DNA of 64,000 nucleotides from Chersky-840 sp035532735 (GTDB lineage Bacteria; Actinomycetota; Acidimicrobiia; Acidimicrobiales; UBA8190), in contig DATKQM010000057.1 in assembly GCA_035532735.1 (NCBI GenBank), positions 1 to 64,000 of the forward strand, given 5' to 3'. Below the pieces are notes generated by a model. That model did no database searches. It was given only the letters and a program-made list of their open reading frames with translations, and was not told the DNA's origin. Shown here one piece after another: positions 42,336-51,848 of the stretch (within the stretch, counting starts at the first letter, position 1; the number at the start of each line of letters is the position of its first letter). A program made the position numbers and the translations under genes.

Positions 42336-43090
42336 GTAGTGGTGTCCGCGTCGCGCTTCTCGACGAAGGCCTGACGCTGCTCGTCGGCGACGCCCGAGAC
42401 GTGCAGCTCATAGGTGAAGCCCTGCTCGAAGCGGTAGCTCCGCTTCACGTCGACGGGGTCGATGCCGTTGAGCGACTCCTTGGCGCGGCGGATGATGGTG
42501 GGGCTCTTCGAGGCGATGGACTCCGCCACCTCGTAGGCGGTGTCGACCAATAGGTCCTTGGGCACCACCCGCAGCACCGATCCGTAGTGGTGGAGCTCGG
42601 CCGCGGTGGCGGGCTGGGCCGTGTAGACCATCGACCGCATCCGGTGTTGAGGGACGAGCCGGGCCAGATGGGTGGCGGCACCGAGCGCGCCCCGGTCCAC
42701 CTCGGGTAGCCCGAAGGTGGCGTCCTCGGAAGCCACCACGATGTCGGCGTTCCCGGCGATGCCGATGCCTCCCCCGAGACAAAATCCCTGCACGGCGACG
42801 ATGACCGGGACCTCGCAGTCATAGACCGCGGCAAAGGCGGCCGCACAACCCCGGTTCACCCCCACGAGGGCCTCGTCCCCCTTGGCCTGGATCTCCTTGA
42901 TGTCCACACCCGCACAAAACCCTCGCCCCTCGGCGCGGACCACGACCACCCGGACCGACGGGATGGACCCCGCCGCCAAGACGGCGTCGGCGAACGCGAA
43001 CCACGAGGCCACGTCGAGCGCGTTCACGGGTGGGACATTGATGACCACCTCGGCGGTGCCCGCTGCGCGCTCGTGTGTCTCGATACCCAT
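42332..43090 (-). CDS. echA20: EchA20-like enoyl-CoA hydratase family protein (steroid ring D)
   Basis: Crotonase-fold protein, 252 aa, first gene of the ipd operon. It has INVPPVNALDVASWFAFADAV, GRGFCAGVDIKEIQAKGDE and VQGFCLGGGIGIAGNADIVVA. In mycobacteria EchA20 opens ring D of HIEC-CoA and its gene precedes ipdA, as here. ATG 43090 has TGGAGC upstream; the frame extends further without support. Order and coupling (ATGA, then TGATG) argue for one functional unit. Confidence 0.85.
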   Translation of the reverse strand: MGIETHERAAGTAEVVINVPPVNALDVASWFAFADAVLAAGSIPSVRVVVVRAEGRGFCAGVDIKEIQAKGDEALVGVNRGCAAAFAAVYDCEVPVIVAVQGFCLGGGIGIAGNADIVVASEDATFGLPEVDRGALGAATHLARLVPQHRMRSMVYTAQPATAAELHHYGSVLRVVPKDLLVDTAYEVAESIASKSPTIIRRAKESLNGIDPVDVKRSYRFEQGFTYELHVSGVADEQRQAFVEKRDADTTT

Positions 43091-43208
43091 GGACGGCTCC
43101 AGATCGGTTGACGACGACCCGGGGGGCCGTCGAGCCGGTCGGGCCGTGGTCAGCCGGGCCGGTCCGAGCAGGGTATTCGGTGATCCTCGCCGGGTGCGAA
43201 CGGGCGCC

Positions 43209-45380
43209 TCAGCCCGCCGAGGCGGCACAGGGCAACTCGGAGTACCACGACGGCGGGGTGACGGCGATCGGACCGGACCACGAACCCGAATGCGCGGTCG
43301 CTTGATGGGGACGGCCCAGCAACGAGATGACAGGGAGAATCCGCTTCGCCAGCCACTCCCCCCCGGCCACGGTGAAGTGGACGCCGTCGCCACACCGGGC
43401 CTGGATGCCGTCGACGGTGACGGAGTAGTGCCCACCCGGCGACAGCCACGCGCCGGCGTCGATCACCGTCACGTTGCCGGTCCCCGAGATGCCCGAGAAC
43501 AGCCCGCTCTTGGGTCGTGCCGATGGCGTCGAATACCCCGAGCGCGATGAGGGGCCCTCGGCGTCGGCCATCGACTGGATGATCTGGTTGTCGGTTGTCA
43601 CACGGGCGGGATCGTCCTCGGGCCAGGGCAAGCCGCTGGGTTGCATGCCGGTGTCATAGAAGGGAGACGTCAGCAAGACGACGTGGGCCCCGCGTGAGCC
43701 GAGGACATTGACGGCCTGGCGGAATCGGCTGGTGAGATAGGAGTCGAAGAGGGGCTCGCCGATGTTGGTCCAGTTCGAGTCGACCTCCTGGTTCAAGACG
43801 TCGCTGCGGGCCATGTAGATCACGACATCGGGATTGAACTGGTCCACCCAGGCTCGCCATTGCGCCAACAAGGCGGCGGGATCGCCGTTGACACAGGGCT
43901 TCCCGGGAGGGTCGGTGAACCACAACACCTTGACCAATTGGTCCATCGACACCGAGCAACCCGGGCTGCCTTCGTTCACGGCCACCACGCCGTACTGCGA
44001 CATCACCTGTCCGAGCCCGACCCCGAGCGTGCCCGCCACCGAGTCCCCCACGAGGAGCACCTTCACGGGCTCGGGGTCCGTGGTGGTGGTCCTCGACGTC
44101 GCGACAGATCCCGACGTCGAGGCTGTCACCGAAGCGGCGGCCACGTCGCTCACTCCCACCGTGGCCAGGAACGTGGTGAGCACGGCCAAGCTGGCGGCGA
44201 CGGGCATGGCCAGCGGCGCCCACCATCTCGGGAGGTGACCCCGGCGGATGGGCAACTCGACGAGATAGGCCGAGGCGGTCGCCATCGAGATGATGGCCAC
44301 GAGCCGCACCCCGAGCAGGGGATAGCCCTGGAGGTGGGTGCGGGTGCTCGAGAACACGAGGACGAGCGGCCAGTACCAGAGGTACATCCCGTACGAGATG
44401 CGGCCCACGTAGCGAAGCGGTGAGAGGCACAAGACCGCGGCGAGGCGGCCGGCGGGGAGGTTGGCGACACAGGCGATGATCCCGGCGGTGCACAGCGCGG
44501 CGACGAAGAACCCACCTCGGAACACCACCAGCGAGTTGGCTTGGACGAGCGACCACAACAGGGCGGTTCCCACCACACCGGTGAGGCCCCAAACCCACAC
44601 CGCGGCGCGCGCCCGGCGCGAGCGGGCCGGTCCCCACAACACCGAGCCGATGGCCAATGCGGCACCGACCAGGATGGCCTGAGCCCGGGTGTCACTGGCG
44701 TAGAAGCTGCGGGTGGTGTCGCCCCCGGCCTGGGTGAGCACCGCCATCCACACCGCCGAGGAGAGCGCCCCGGTGACGGCGATGGCGAAGAGCACGTGGA
44801 GACGGCGGCGGTGACCGGGCCCGGTCAGACCCGCACCCTCGTGACCGACGGCGCCTCGCCACGGTCGACGAAGCTTGCAGACGGCCAGGACCACGATCGG
44901 CCACACCAGGTAGAACTGCTCCTCGATGGCCAGGGACCAGGTGTGGAGCAGGGGCGAGGCCTTGCCCGCAGCCAGGAAGTAATTGGTGTGATCGGCGATG
45001 AAGTGCCAGTTGGCCAGATAGAAGACCGTCGCCAACGTGTCGCCCCGCAACGAGGGACTGTCGAAGATCTGCGGCCACAGCGCCGCCCCCGCACCTACCG
45101 CGGTGAGCATCAGGAACAGGGCGGGAAGCAGGCGCCGGGCCCGACGGGACCAGAACCGGCCCAGTGAGATGCCGTCGCTCTGGCGCCATTCGGCGACCAG
45201 CAACGACGTGATGAGGTAGCCCGACAAGGCGAAGAAGACGTCGACGCTCAAAAAGCCGCCCGGGATGGTCGCCACGGTGTGGGTGGCGATGACCGCCACG
45301 ACGGCGACGCCTCGGATGCCGTCGAGGGCGGGCAGGTACTCCAACGAGACCGGTGACGCAGGACGCGTCCTCGCTCTCAT
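43209..45380 (-). CDS. OafA-type acyltransferase with C-terminal SGNH domain
   Basis: 723 aa. The N-terminal acyltransferase-3 domain (about residues 10-400) has LPALDGIRGVAVVAVIATH, FFALSGYLI and about ten membrane helices. The C-terminal SGNH hydrolase domain has LLVGDSVAGTLG (nucleophile Ser) and a catalytic block GDGVHFTVAGG. Such fusions O-acylate cell-wall polymers or exopolysaccharides. It lies 118 bp upstream of echA20 on the same strand but is probably unrelated to steroid catabolism. Confidence 0.92.
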   Translation of the reverse strand: MRARTRPASPVSLEYLPALDGIRGVAVVAVIATHTVATIPGGFLSVDVFFALSGYLITSLLVAEWRQSDGISLGRFWSRRARRLLPALFLMLTAVGAGAALWPQIFDSPSLRGDTLATVFYLANWHFIADHTNYFLAAGKASPLLHTWSLAIEEQFYLVWPIVVLAVCKLRRPWRGAVGHEGAGLTGPGHRRRLHVLFAIAVTGALSSAVWMAVLTQAGGDTTRSFYASDTRAQAILVGAALAIGSVLWGPARSRRARAAVWVWGLTGVVGTALLWSLVQANSLVVFRGGFFVAALCTAGIIACVANLPAGRLAAVLCLSPLRYVGRISYGMYLWYWPLVLVFSSTRTHLQGYPLLGVRLVAIISMATASAYLVELPIRRGHLPRWWAPLAMPVAASLAVLTTFLATVGVSDVAAASVTASTSGSVATSRTTTTDPEPVKVLLVGDSVAGTLGVGLGQVMSQYGVVAVNEGSPGCSVSMDQLVKVLWFTDPPGKPCVNGDPAALLAQWRAWVDQFNPDVVIYMARSDVLNQEVDSNWTNIGEPLFDSYLTSRFRQAVNVLGSRGAHVVLLTSPFYDTGMQPSGLPWPEDDPARVTTDNQIIQSMADAEGPSSRSGYSTPSARPKSGLFSGISGTGNVTVIDAGAWLSPGGHYSVTVDGIQARCGDGVHFTVAGGEWLAKRILPVISLLGRPHQATAHSGSWSGPIAVTPPSWYSELPCAASAG

Positions 45381-45540
45381 GGCACCTCCGCCATCCCCCC
45401 CGAAGGACGCCCCCCGACGTCCTTACCCCTCCTGCGAGTCTCCATGCTGGGCCTTCGAAGCGTCAAGGGGTCCCCCGCCGCACCACCGGACAGCGCCATC
45501 CAAAGCGGCTGTCGGCCAGGGCGTTGGCTAGGTTCTGGGC

Positions 45541-46362
45541 GTGAGCGAGGGTATCGACACCGGGCCGATCGACGTCACCGGCCCACTCGACTTCACGGGC
45601 AGGGTCGTCATCGTCACCGGTGGAGGGCGAGGAGTGGGACGGGGCATCACCGAGGCCTTCCTCGAGGCCGGCGCCGACGTGGCCATCTGCGGGCGAAAGG
45701 AGCCGGCCGTCGACGAACTGCCCGAGGGCAACGGCCAGAGGGCGGTGTTCTTCACCGCCGATGTGCGCGACGCCGAGCAAGCCGGATCGGTCATCCAGGC
45801 CACCGCGGATCGGTTCGGGCGCGTCGACGTGCTCGTGAACAACGCCGGGGGCTCCCCGGCGGTGCCCGCCGCGGACGCCTCGCCGCGTTTCGTGTCGCAG
45901 GTGATCGCGCTCAACCTGCTGGCCCCCATGTACTGCGCCCAGGCCGCCCATGCCATCATGCACGGCGCAGGTGGAGGCGGCAGGGGCGGGTCGATCATCA
46001 ATATCGGGAGCGTGTCGGGATTGCGGCCGTCACCGGGGACCGCCGCCTACGGCGCGGCGAAGGCAGGGCTCATCAACCTGACGCGGACATTGGCGGTCGA
46101 GTGGGCGCCCACGGTGCGGGTCAATTGCATCGTGGCGGGGATGATCGCCACCGAGGCGGCCGAAGACCACTACGGAGGGGCCGCCGGGCTCGCCGCGGTG
46201 GCGGCCACGGTTCCCCTGGGCCGGATGGGCACCCCTGACGACGTGGCCGGGGCGTGCCTGTTCCTGGCCTCGCCGCTGGCGTCGTATGTGTCAGGGGCGG
46301 CGCTCGAGGTGCACGGCGGAGGCGAGGGCCCGGCCTTCCTGACCGCACTGCAGGGTGCCTGA
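45541..46362 (+). CDS. Short-chain dehydrogenase/reductase
   Basis: NAD(P)-dependent SDR, 273 aa, GTG start. The cofactor motif is TGGGRGVGRG, then VLVNNAGGSP, catalytic Ser in INIGSVSG and Tyr-x-x-x-Lys in YGAAKAG. A 17-residue N-terminal extension precedes the Rossmann fold. It resembles SDRs next to ipd genes in mycobacteria (Rv3548c type) but is less close than the SDR at 60293. Substrate unknown. Confidence 0.9.
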   Translation: MSEGIDTGPIDVTGPLDFTGRVVIVTGGGRGVGRGITEAFLEAGADVAICGRKEPAVDELPEGNGQRAVFFTADVRDAEQAGSVIQATADRFGRVDVLVNNAGGSPAVPAADASPRFVSQVIALNLLAPMYCAQAAHAIMHGAGGGGRGGSIINIGSVSGLRPSPGTAAYGAAKAGLINLTRTLAVEWAPTVRVNCIVAGMIATEAAEDHYGGAAGLAAVAATVPLGRMGTPDDVAGACLFLASPLASYVSGAALEVHGGGEGPAFLTALQGA

Positions 46363-46424
46363 GGAAGGCCGACGAGGGGCATGAAGTGGAGCGGCGCGCT
46401 CCCGACGTGCTCTGATAGCCCCCC

Positions 46425-47567
46425 GTGAAACTCGCCGTCCCTACCGAAACGCGCACCGGCGAGCACCGGGTGGCCATCATTCCCGATGTGGCCGGTCGCC
46501 TGGCCGGCACCGGCGTCGAGGTCGTCGTGCAGGAAGGCGCGGGAGTCGACGCGCATTTCCCCGACGCCGCCTACGCGGAGAAGGGCGCCACCCTGCGGCC
46601 CAGTGCGGCCGAGGCCATCGCCGGAGCGGATCTCGTGGCCAAGGTGCAGGCACCGACGCCCGAAGAGGTGGCGAAGCTCCCCGAGGGGATCTCCGTGGTC
46701 AGCTTCTTCCAACCCGGCGCGCAGCTCGACACGGTCCGGGCCCTCGTGCAGCGCAAGGCCACGGCGTTCAGCCTCGACCTGGTGCCGCGGATCAGCCGGG
46801 CCCAGTCGATGGACGCACTGTCGTCGCAGGCGACGGTGTCGGGGTATCTCTCGGCGCTGGCCGCGGCGGAGCGGCTGCCGAAGTTCTTCCCCATGTTCAT
46901 GACCGCGGCGGGCACCATCCCGCCCGCCAAGGTCCTCGTGCTCGGCGCCGGGGTGGCCGGGCTCCAGGCCATCGCCACCGCCCGTCGGCTCGGGGCCCAG
47001 GTGCGGGCCTATGACGTCCGGGCCGCGGCCAAAGAAGAGGTGCAGTCCCTGGGCGCCAATTTCGTGGAGCTCGAGCTCGAGTCCCAAGAGGGTGCGGGTG
47101 GCTATGCCCGGGTGCAGTCCGAGGAGTTCCTCGGCCGCCAGCGTGAGCTGATCAGCAACGAGGTCGCCGCCGCCGACGTGGTCATCACCACTGCGGCCGT
47201 CCCGGGACGCCAGGCGCCGGTCCTCGTGACCACGGCCATGGTCGAGCGGATGGTCGAGGGTTCGGTCATCGTCGACATGGCGGCCGACAGCGGCGGCAAC
47301 TGCGAGCTCTCCGAGCCCGGCAAGGACCTCGTCCACCACGGCGTGGTGGTGTGCGGTCTCTCCAACCCGCCCTCGGCCATGCCCACCCACGCCAGCTTCC
47401 TCTACTCGCGCAACGTGGCCAACTTCCTGGCTCTCATCGTCGTGGACGGGGCAATGCAGCCCGACTTCGACGACGAGATCGTGGCGGGGAGCTGCGTGGT
47501 CCGGGCCGGCGAGGTCGTCCACGGGCCTACCGCCGAGCTCCTGGCCGGAAAGGAGTCGTCACCGTGA
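46425..47567 (+). CDS. pntAA: NAD(P) transhydrogenase subunit alpha part 1
   Basis: NAD(H)-binding domain I, 380 aa, of the proton-translocating transhydrogenase that makes NADPH. It has TETRTGEHRVAIIPD, RISRAQSMDALSSQA, the nucleotide motif VLGAGVAGLQAIATA and VVITTAAVPGR. GTG start. Its stop overlaps the next GTG, giving a coupled three-gene operon. The split alpha subunit is typical of actinobacteria and alphaproteobacteria. Confidence 0.95.
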   Translation: MKLAVPTETRTGEHRVAIIPDVAGRLAGTGVEVVVQEGAGVDAHFPDAAYAEKGATLRPSAAEAIAGADLVAKVQAPTPEEVAKLPEGISVVSFFQPGAQLDTVRALVQRKATAFSLDLVPRISRAQSMDALSSQATVSGYLSALAAAERLPKFFPMFMTAAGTIPPAKVLVLGAGVAGLQAIATARRLGAQVRAYDVRAAAKEEVQSLGANFVELELESQEGAGGYARVQSEEFLGRQRELISNEVAAADVVITTAAVPGRQAPVLVTTAMVERMVEGSVIVDMAADSGGNCELSEPGKDLVHHGVVVCGLSNPPSAMPTHASFLYSRNVANFLALIVVDGAMQPDFDDEIVAGSCVVRAGEVVHGPTAELLAGKESSP

Positions 47568-47938
47568 TCGCCGCCGATCCCGGCCTCATGACCTTCATCA
47601 CGGTGTTCGTCCTGGCCGGTTTCGTGGGCTACGAGGTCGTCTCCAAGGTGCCGAGCATCCTCCACACCCCGCTCATGTCGGGGAGCAACGCCATCCACGG
47701 CATCATCCTCGTCGGCACCATGCTCGTGCTCGGCCAGGCCCACGGTCCCGCCCAGTTGACCCTCGGGTTCCTGGCTGTCGTGCTTGCCACCTTGAACGTC
47801 GTGGGCGGCTTCGTCGTCACCGATCGGATGCTGCACATGTTCAAGCCCAAGCCTGATCGCAAGCCCGCCGCTGACGTTGCCGGCGACGCCGGTGACAAGA
47901 AGGGCGGCGCAAGCTCCGGGACGGGGACGCCGTCGTGA
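47564..47938 (+). CDS. pntAB: NAD(P) transhydrogenase subunit alpha part 2
   Basis: Membrane domain II fragment, 124 aa. Three helices surround the conserved EVVSKVPSILHTPLMSGSNAIHGI and GGFVVTDRMLHMF, followed by a charged disordered tail. GTG 47564 overlaps the pntAA stop. It forms the proton channel with PntB. Confidence 0.93.
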   Translation: MIAADPGLMTFITVFVLAGFVGYEVVSKVPSILHTPLMSGSNAIHGIILVGTMLVLGQAHGPAQLTLGFLAVVLATLNVVGGFVVTDRMLHMFKPKPDRKPAADVAGDAGDKKGGASSGTGTPS

Positions 47939-49332
47939 GTCGGGCCACGGCCACCGACCTCGTCTACCTGGTCGCCATCGTCGGGTTCATCCTGGCCCTC
48001 AAGGGTCTGAGCTCGCCCAAGCACGCCCGGCTCGGGAACCTCGTCGGCGCGGGCGGGATGCTCGTGGCCGTGGCGTGGACCTTCTCGCTGCCGGTGGTGT
48101 ATTCGCACACCCGGAATCTCGTCCTCATCATCATCGCCATCGCCATCGGAGCCGTCATCGGCATCCCCGCCGCTCGTCTCGTGAAGATGACGGCCATGCC
48201 ACAGATGGTGGCCATCTTCAACGGCGTGGGGGGTGGGGCCGCCGCGCTGGTGTCGGTCACCGAGTTCATCTCGGTGCCGGGCAAGTCGCTGGCGATCTAC
48301 AAGATCTGCGAGATCCTCTTCGGCGTGCTGGTGGGCTCGGTCTCCCTGGCCGGAAGCGCCATCGCCTTCGCCAAGCTCCAGGAGCTGATGACGGGCCGGC
48401 CCATCACCTACCCCGCCCAGCAGCCCATCAACGCCGCCATCGGGCTCGCCATCGTCGTCTTGCTGGTCGTCACCGTGGTCACCGCCAGCACCACCGTGCT
48501 CGTCATCGTGTTGGTCCTGTCCCTCGGCCTGGGTGCGATCTTCGTGTTGCCCATCGGCGGGGCCGACACCCCCGTGCTCATCTCGTTGTTGAACGCCTTC
48601 ACGGGATTGGCCGTGGCCGCGTCGGGATTCACCCTCAACTCCACGTTGCTCATCGTGGCCGGGACGTTGGTGGGAGCCTCGGGCACGTTGCTCACCAGGA
48701 TGATGAGCCAGGCCATGGGGCGGTCGCTTCCCAACATCTTGTTCAGCGCCTTCGGCTCGGTGGTCACCGCGTCGGGTGAGGGCCCCGATGCCGAGGGACG
48801 GTCGGTGCGGGCCGGGACAGCGGATGACATCGGGGTGCTCCTCGCCTATGCCCGGAAGGTGGCCATCATTCCCGGCTACGGCCTGGCTGTGGCCCAGGCC
48901 CAGCACACGGCGCGGGAGCTCGCCGACGCCTTGGCGGCGCGCGGGGTCGAGGTCTACTACGCCATCCATCCCGTGGCGGGCCGGATGCCCGGGCACATGA
49001 ACGTCCTCCTGGCCGAGGCGAACGTCCCCTACGACCAGCTCGAGGAGATGGACGACGCCAACCAGGACATGGCCACCACCGACGTGGCACTGGTGGTGGG
49101 GGCGAACGACACCGTGAACCCGGCTGCGAAGAACACGCCGGGCAGTCCCATCTTCGGCATGCCCATCATCAACGCGGACCAGGCCACGAACATCGTCTTC
49201 CTCAAGCGGTCCATGCGACCGGGTTTCGCCGGCATCGACAACGAGCTGCTGTATGACCCGAAGACCACCATGCTCTTCGGAGACGCCAAGGACTCGTTGT
49301 CGAAGTTGGTCGCCGCGGTCAAGGCCGCCTGA
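47935..49332 (+). CDS. pntB: NAD(P) transhydrogenase subunit beta
   Basis: 465 aa with about nine membrane helices and a C-terminal NADP(H)-binding domain. It has FNGVGGGAAALVS, PIGGADTPVLISLLNAFTG, PGYGLAVAQAQH, HPVAGRMPGHMNVLLAEA and ALVVGANDTVNPAA. The GTG start overlaps the pntAB stop. All expected motifs are present, so the enzyme should be functional. Confidence 0.96.
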   Translation: MSRATATDLVYLVAIVGFILALKGLSSPKHARLGNLVGAGGMLVAVAWTFSLPVVYSHTRNLVLIIIAIAIGAVIGIPAARLVKMTAMPQMVAIFNGVGGGAAALVSVTEFISVPGKSLAIYKICEILFGVLVGSVSLAGSAIAFAKLQELMTGRPITYPAQQPINAAIGLAIVVLLVVTVVTASTTVLVIVLVLSLGLGAIFVLPIGGADTPVLISLLNAFTGLAVAASGFTLNSTLLIVAGTLVGASGTLLTRMMSQAMGRSLPNILFSAFGSVVTASGEGPDAEGRSVRAGTADDIGVLLAYARKVAIIPGYGLAVAQAQHTARELADALAARGVEVYYAIHPVAGRMPGHMNVLLAEANVPYDQLEEMDDANQDMATTDVALVVGANDTVNPAAKNTPGSPIFGMPIINADQATNIVFLKRSMRPGFAGIDNELLYDPKTTMLFGDAKDSLSKLVAAVKAA

Positions 49333-49336
49333 CGGC

Positions 49337-50410
49337 TCAGCCCGCGTTCGCCCGTTGAGCCAGTGACGGGCCGCCCTGGTAGAGCTGGGCGAAGACCAAG
49401 AGCCCCTGGCTCGTCTGCCGGGCCGACGAGACCACGACTTCAATATGGGCGTGGCCGACGAGATGTGACGCGTCGTTGACCACCACCATGTCGCCCTCGG
49501 GGAGGTATCCGACGGCCTGGCGCGGTTGGCGACCCTCCTTGACGAGGTCCACCACCAGGCGCTCGCCTGTGGGGTGGTCCGGTGAGAGCTCGGCGGCGAG
49601 ATGACGGAGGTCGACCACGTCGATGTCCTGGGCCGAGGCGCGCGACGCCAACTCGGTCGAGCAGGTGCCCAGGCGGACATGGAGGCGATGGGCGAGGGCC
49701 AGGGCGCGGTCTCCGCTGTCGTCGAGCTCAGGGACTTCGTCTTCGTTCATCCACACCTGGACGCCGGCGGCCTGGAGGGCCTCGATCGCCTCGAGGCCGC
49801 GATGGGCCCGACGCGACGACACCGGGTCGGGACCCTGGGTCAGGGCACGGACTTCGTCGACGACGAACCGGGGCAGGACCACACCGCCGGCGAGGAGCCC
49901 GGCACGGCCGAGGACCATGAGGTACCGGTCCATCACCGCCGAGCTGTCCACCAGCAAGGCGGTGCCCGGTGGTGGCACCGCAGGACGGTCGAGGAGATGG
50001 GACATCCCCGCCGCCCGGACGATCTCCTGGCCCTTGGCCACGCCGATGCGGACCCCCGCCGCGCAGAGGACCCAGGCGAAGGCGGACACGAGGGGGTAGT
50101 CGATGCTCGAGTGGACGAGGGCCACCACGGGGAGGCCGGCCACGAGCCCGAGGAGCAGCCCCGTCGTCCCCACCACCGAGCCGGCGAAGACCGAGCTGGC
50201 CGGCATGGTGCGGAGCGAGAAGACGGCGCCGCGCAGGCCGCGGTCGATGAGCCGTCCGATGATCCCGCCGAGGAGATACGACGCCAGCGCGCCCAGGGTG
50301 ATACCCACGACCGGCGCGGTCGTGTTGCGGCCGATTTCGTTCCCGACCGTGAGACCGCCGATGGTCCCGGCGATCACCAGAAGAAGTCTGAAGACTTCGA
50401 CGAAGATCAC
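49337..50410 (-). CDS. YacL-type membrane PIN-TRAM protein
   Basis: 357 aa. About four N-terminal membrane helices (residues 1-130) precede a PIN nuclease-like domain (LLVDSSAVMDRYLMV, LPRFVVDEVRAL, acidic residues retained) and a C-terminal TRAM RNA-binding domain (NDASHLVGHAHIEVVVSSAR). YacL-like proteins are conserved in Firmicutes and Actinobacteria; an RNase role is inferred. GTG 50410 is the start. The gene is convergent with pntB, only 4 bp apart. Confidence 0.82.
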   Translation of the reverse strand: MIFVEVFRLLLVIAGTIGGLTVGNEIGRNTTAPVVGITLGALASYLLGGIIGRLIDRGLRGAVFSLRTMPASSVFAGSVVGTTGLLLGLVAGLPVVALVHSSIDYPLVSAFAWVLCAAGVRIGVAKGQEIVRAAGMSHLLDRPAVPPPGTALLVDSSAVMDRYLMVLGRAGLLAGGVVLPRFVVDEVRALTQGPDPVSSRRAHRGLEAIEALQAAGVQVWMNEDEVPELDDSGDRALALAHRLHVRLGTCSTELASRASAQDIDVVDLRHLAAELSPDHPTGERLVVDLVKEGRQPRQAVGYLPEGDMVVVNDASHLVGHAHIEVVVSSARQTSQGLLVFAQLYQGGPSLAQRANAG

Positions 50411-50719
50411 GCTCTGTCGCCTCACTCTCACGTACTGCCAAAGCAATCCCAGGCTACCCAACCGACAAGGGACTTCAGTGTGCACTCGCGCTGCCGAGAC
50501 GGTCTTTTTTGGGGGGGGAATCGCCCTGCTCATCACAGGGTCAAGTGAAAACACTCGGTTTGTGACGCAGAGAGGAGGGAACTCGACCACAGAGTGCGAC
50601 GACAGACCTTGCGACGACCCAAACCCAACAAACACACATTTCTCGTGGCGACCCCTGTGGGGCGCAGCGCGCCTGTCCGCGTACCATTGCGAAGTGGAGA
50701 CGTGGAGAGATCGCCGACG
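50411..50719. other. Intergenic region with a T6G8 homopolymer
   Basis: About 309 bp between divergent starts, no supported gene. It contains TTTTTT (50505-50510) directly followed by GGGGGGGG (50511-50518), unusual for this DNA and a candidate slippage or assembly weak point. The right half is relatively A-rich (about 50540-50650) and probably holds the promoter for the epimerase. No riboswitch was recognised. Confidence 0.5.
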
Positions 50720-51631
50720 ATGAGGGTCTTCATCGCGGGCGCCAGCGGTGTCCTCGGTCGACGGGTCGTGGCGCTGCTCGTCGGAGCTGGGCACGACGTG
50801 AGCGGAGTGGCCCGCAGCGACGGGCGGGCCATCCTGCTCGAAGGTCTCGGCGCCACCCCGATACGTGTGGAGTTGTTCGACGCCGACGCCATGACAAGGG
50901 CGGTGGCAGGACACGACGTCGTGTGCAACCTGGCCACCCACATCCCTCCCACCTTCAAGGCGACCCGTCCCGGGGCGTGGGTCGAGAACGACCGGATCCG
51001 GAACGAGGCGTCACGAATCCTGGCCGACGCCTCGTTGGCGGGCGAGGTACCGCGCTACGTCCAGGAGTCGATTGCCTTTCTCTATCGCGATGGAGGACCT
51101 CACTGGCTCGACGAGTCCTCCCCGATCGACCCCGTGGCGGGACTCCGTTCGGCCACGGTGGCGGAGTCCAGCGCAGCCCGGGTGACCGCGAGCGGTGCCA
51201 TCGGCGTCACGCTCCGGTTCGGGGCCTTCTACGGGCCTGACAGCGAATCGAGCCTCGCCATGATCAAACTGGCCAAGAGACGCATCGCCCTCAACGCGGG
51301 CCCCGACCGTTACGTGTCATCGATCACGACCGACGACGCCGCCGCCGCCGTGGTGGCGGCGGCATCGGCGCCGGCCGGGCTGTACAACATCGGAGACGAC
51401 GACCCGGTCACCTGCCGCGAGTACTTCGCCGCGCTGGCGGGCGCACTCGGAGTTCGGCCACCGTTCATCGCTCCGGCCGGTCTGGCCAAGCTCGGGGGGG
51501 CCATGGTCGCGGCGGTGACGCGGTCCCAACGCGTCTCCAACGGCGCCTTCGTCGAGGCCACCGGGTGGAGACCCGTGCAGCCGAGTGTGCGCGAGGGTTG
51601 GCCGGTGGTCGCCGCCGCGGCGGCGACCTGA
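50720..51631 (+). CDS. NAD-dependent epimerase/dehydratase family protein
   Basis: Extended SDR, 303 aa. The Rossmann motif is FIAGASGVLGRRVV, followed by DVVCNLATHIPP. The sequence ESIAFLYRDGG replaces the usual YxxxK, so the catalytic Tyr is displaced; this resembles atypical NmrA/epimerase members. RFGAFYGPDS and GLYNIGDDDPVT are typical of nucleotide-sugar epimerases. The function may be binding or reduction rather than epimerisation. Confidence 0.78.
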   Translation: MRVFIAGASGVLGRRVVALLVGAGHDVSGVARSDGRAILLEGLGATPIRVELFDADAMTRAVAGHDVVCNLATHIPPTFKATRPGAWVENDRIRNEASRILADASLAGEVPRYVQESIAFLYRDGGPHWLDESSPIDPVAGLRSATVAESSAARVTASGAIGVTLRFGAFYGPDSESSLAMIKLAKRRIALNAGPDRYVSSITTDDAAAAVVAAASAPAGLYNIGDDDPVTCREYFAALAGALGVRPPFIAPAGLAKLGGAMVAAVTRSQRVSNGAFVEATGWRPVQPSVREGWPVVAAAAAT

Positions 51632-51848
51632 CAATCACGACAGAGCGACAACGCCCGGAGAAACACGAGAAACGAAAAACGAGAGACACAGTCAACACAC
51701 AGAAACGTCACGCGGCAGGTCGGAAAGGGGGGTGTGTCGAATCGCCGACGCACTTCAGATTCGCTTCGTTCCGGCCGACAATTTGACTGTGGCGCGAACC
51801 GAGCAGCACGATGCTCGTGCGCTTGTCTCGTTGAACCGCTCTCACAAG

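Noticed and set aside
47629..49680. Reverse ORF of 683 codons opposite pntAB and pntB
   Set aside because: It lies antisense to intact transhydrogenase genes and is low-complexity (HDGDDQQD-like), so it is a shadow.
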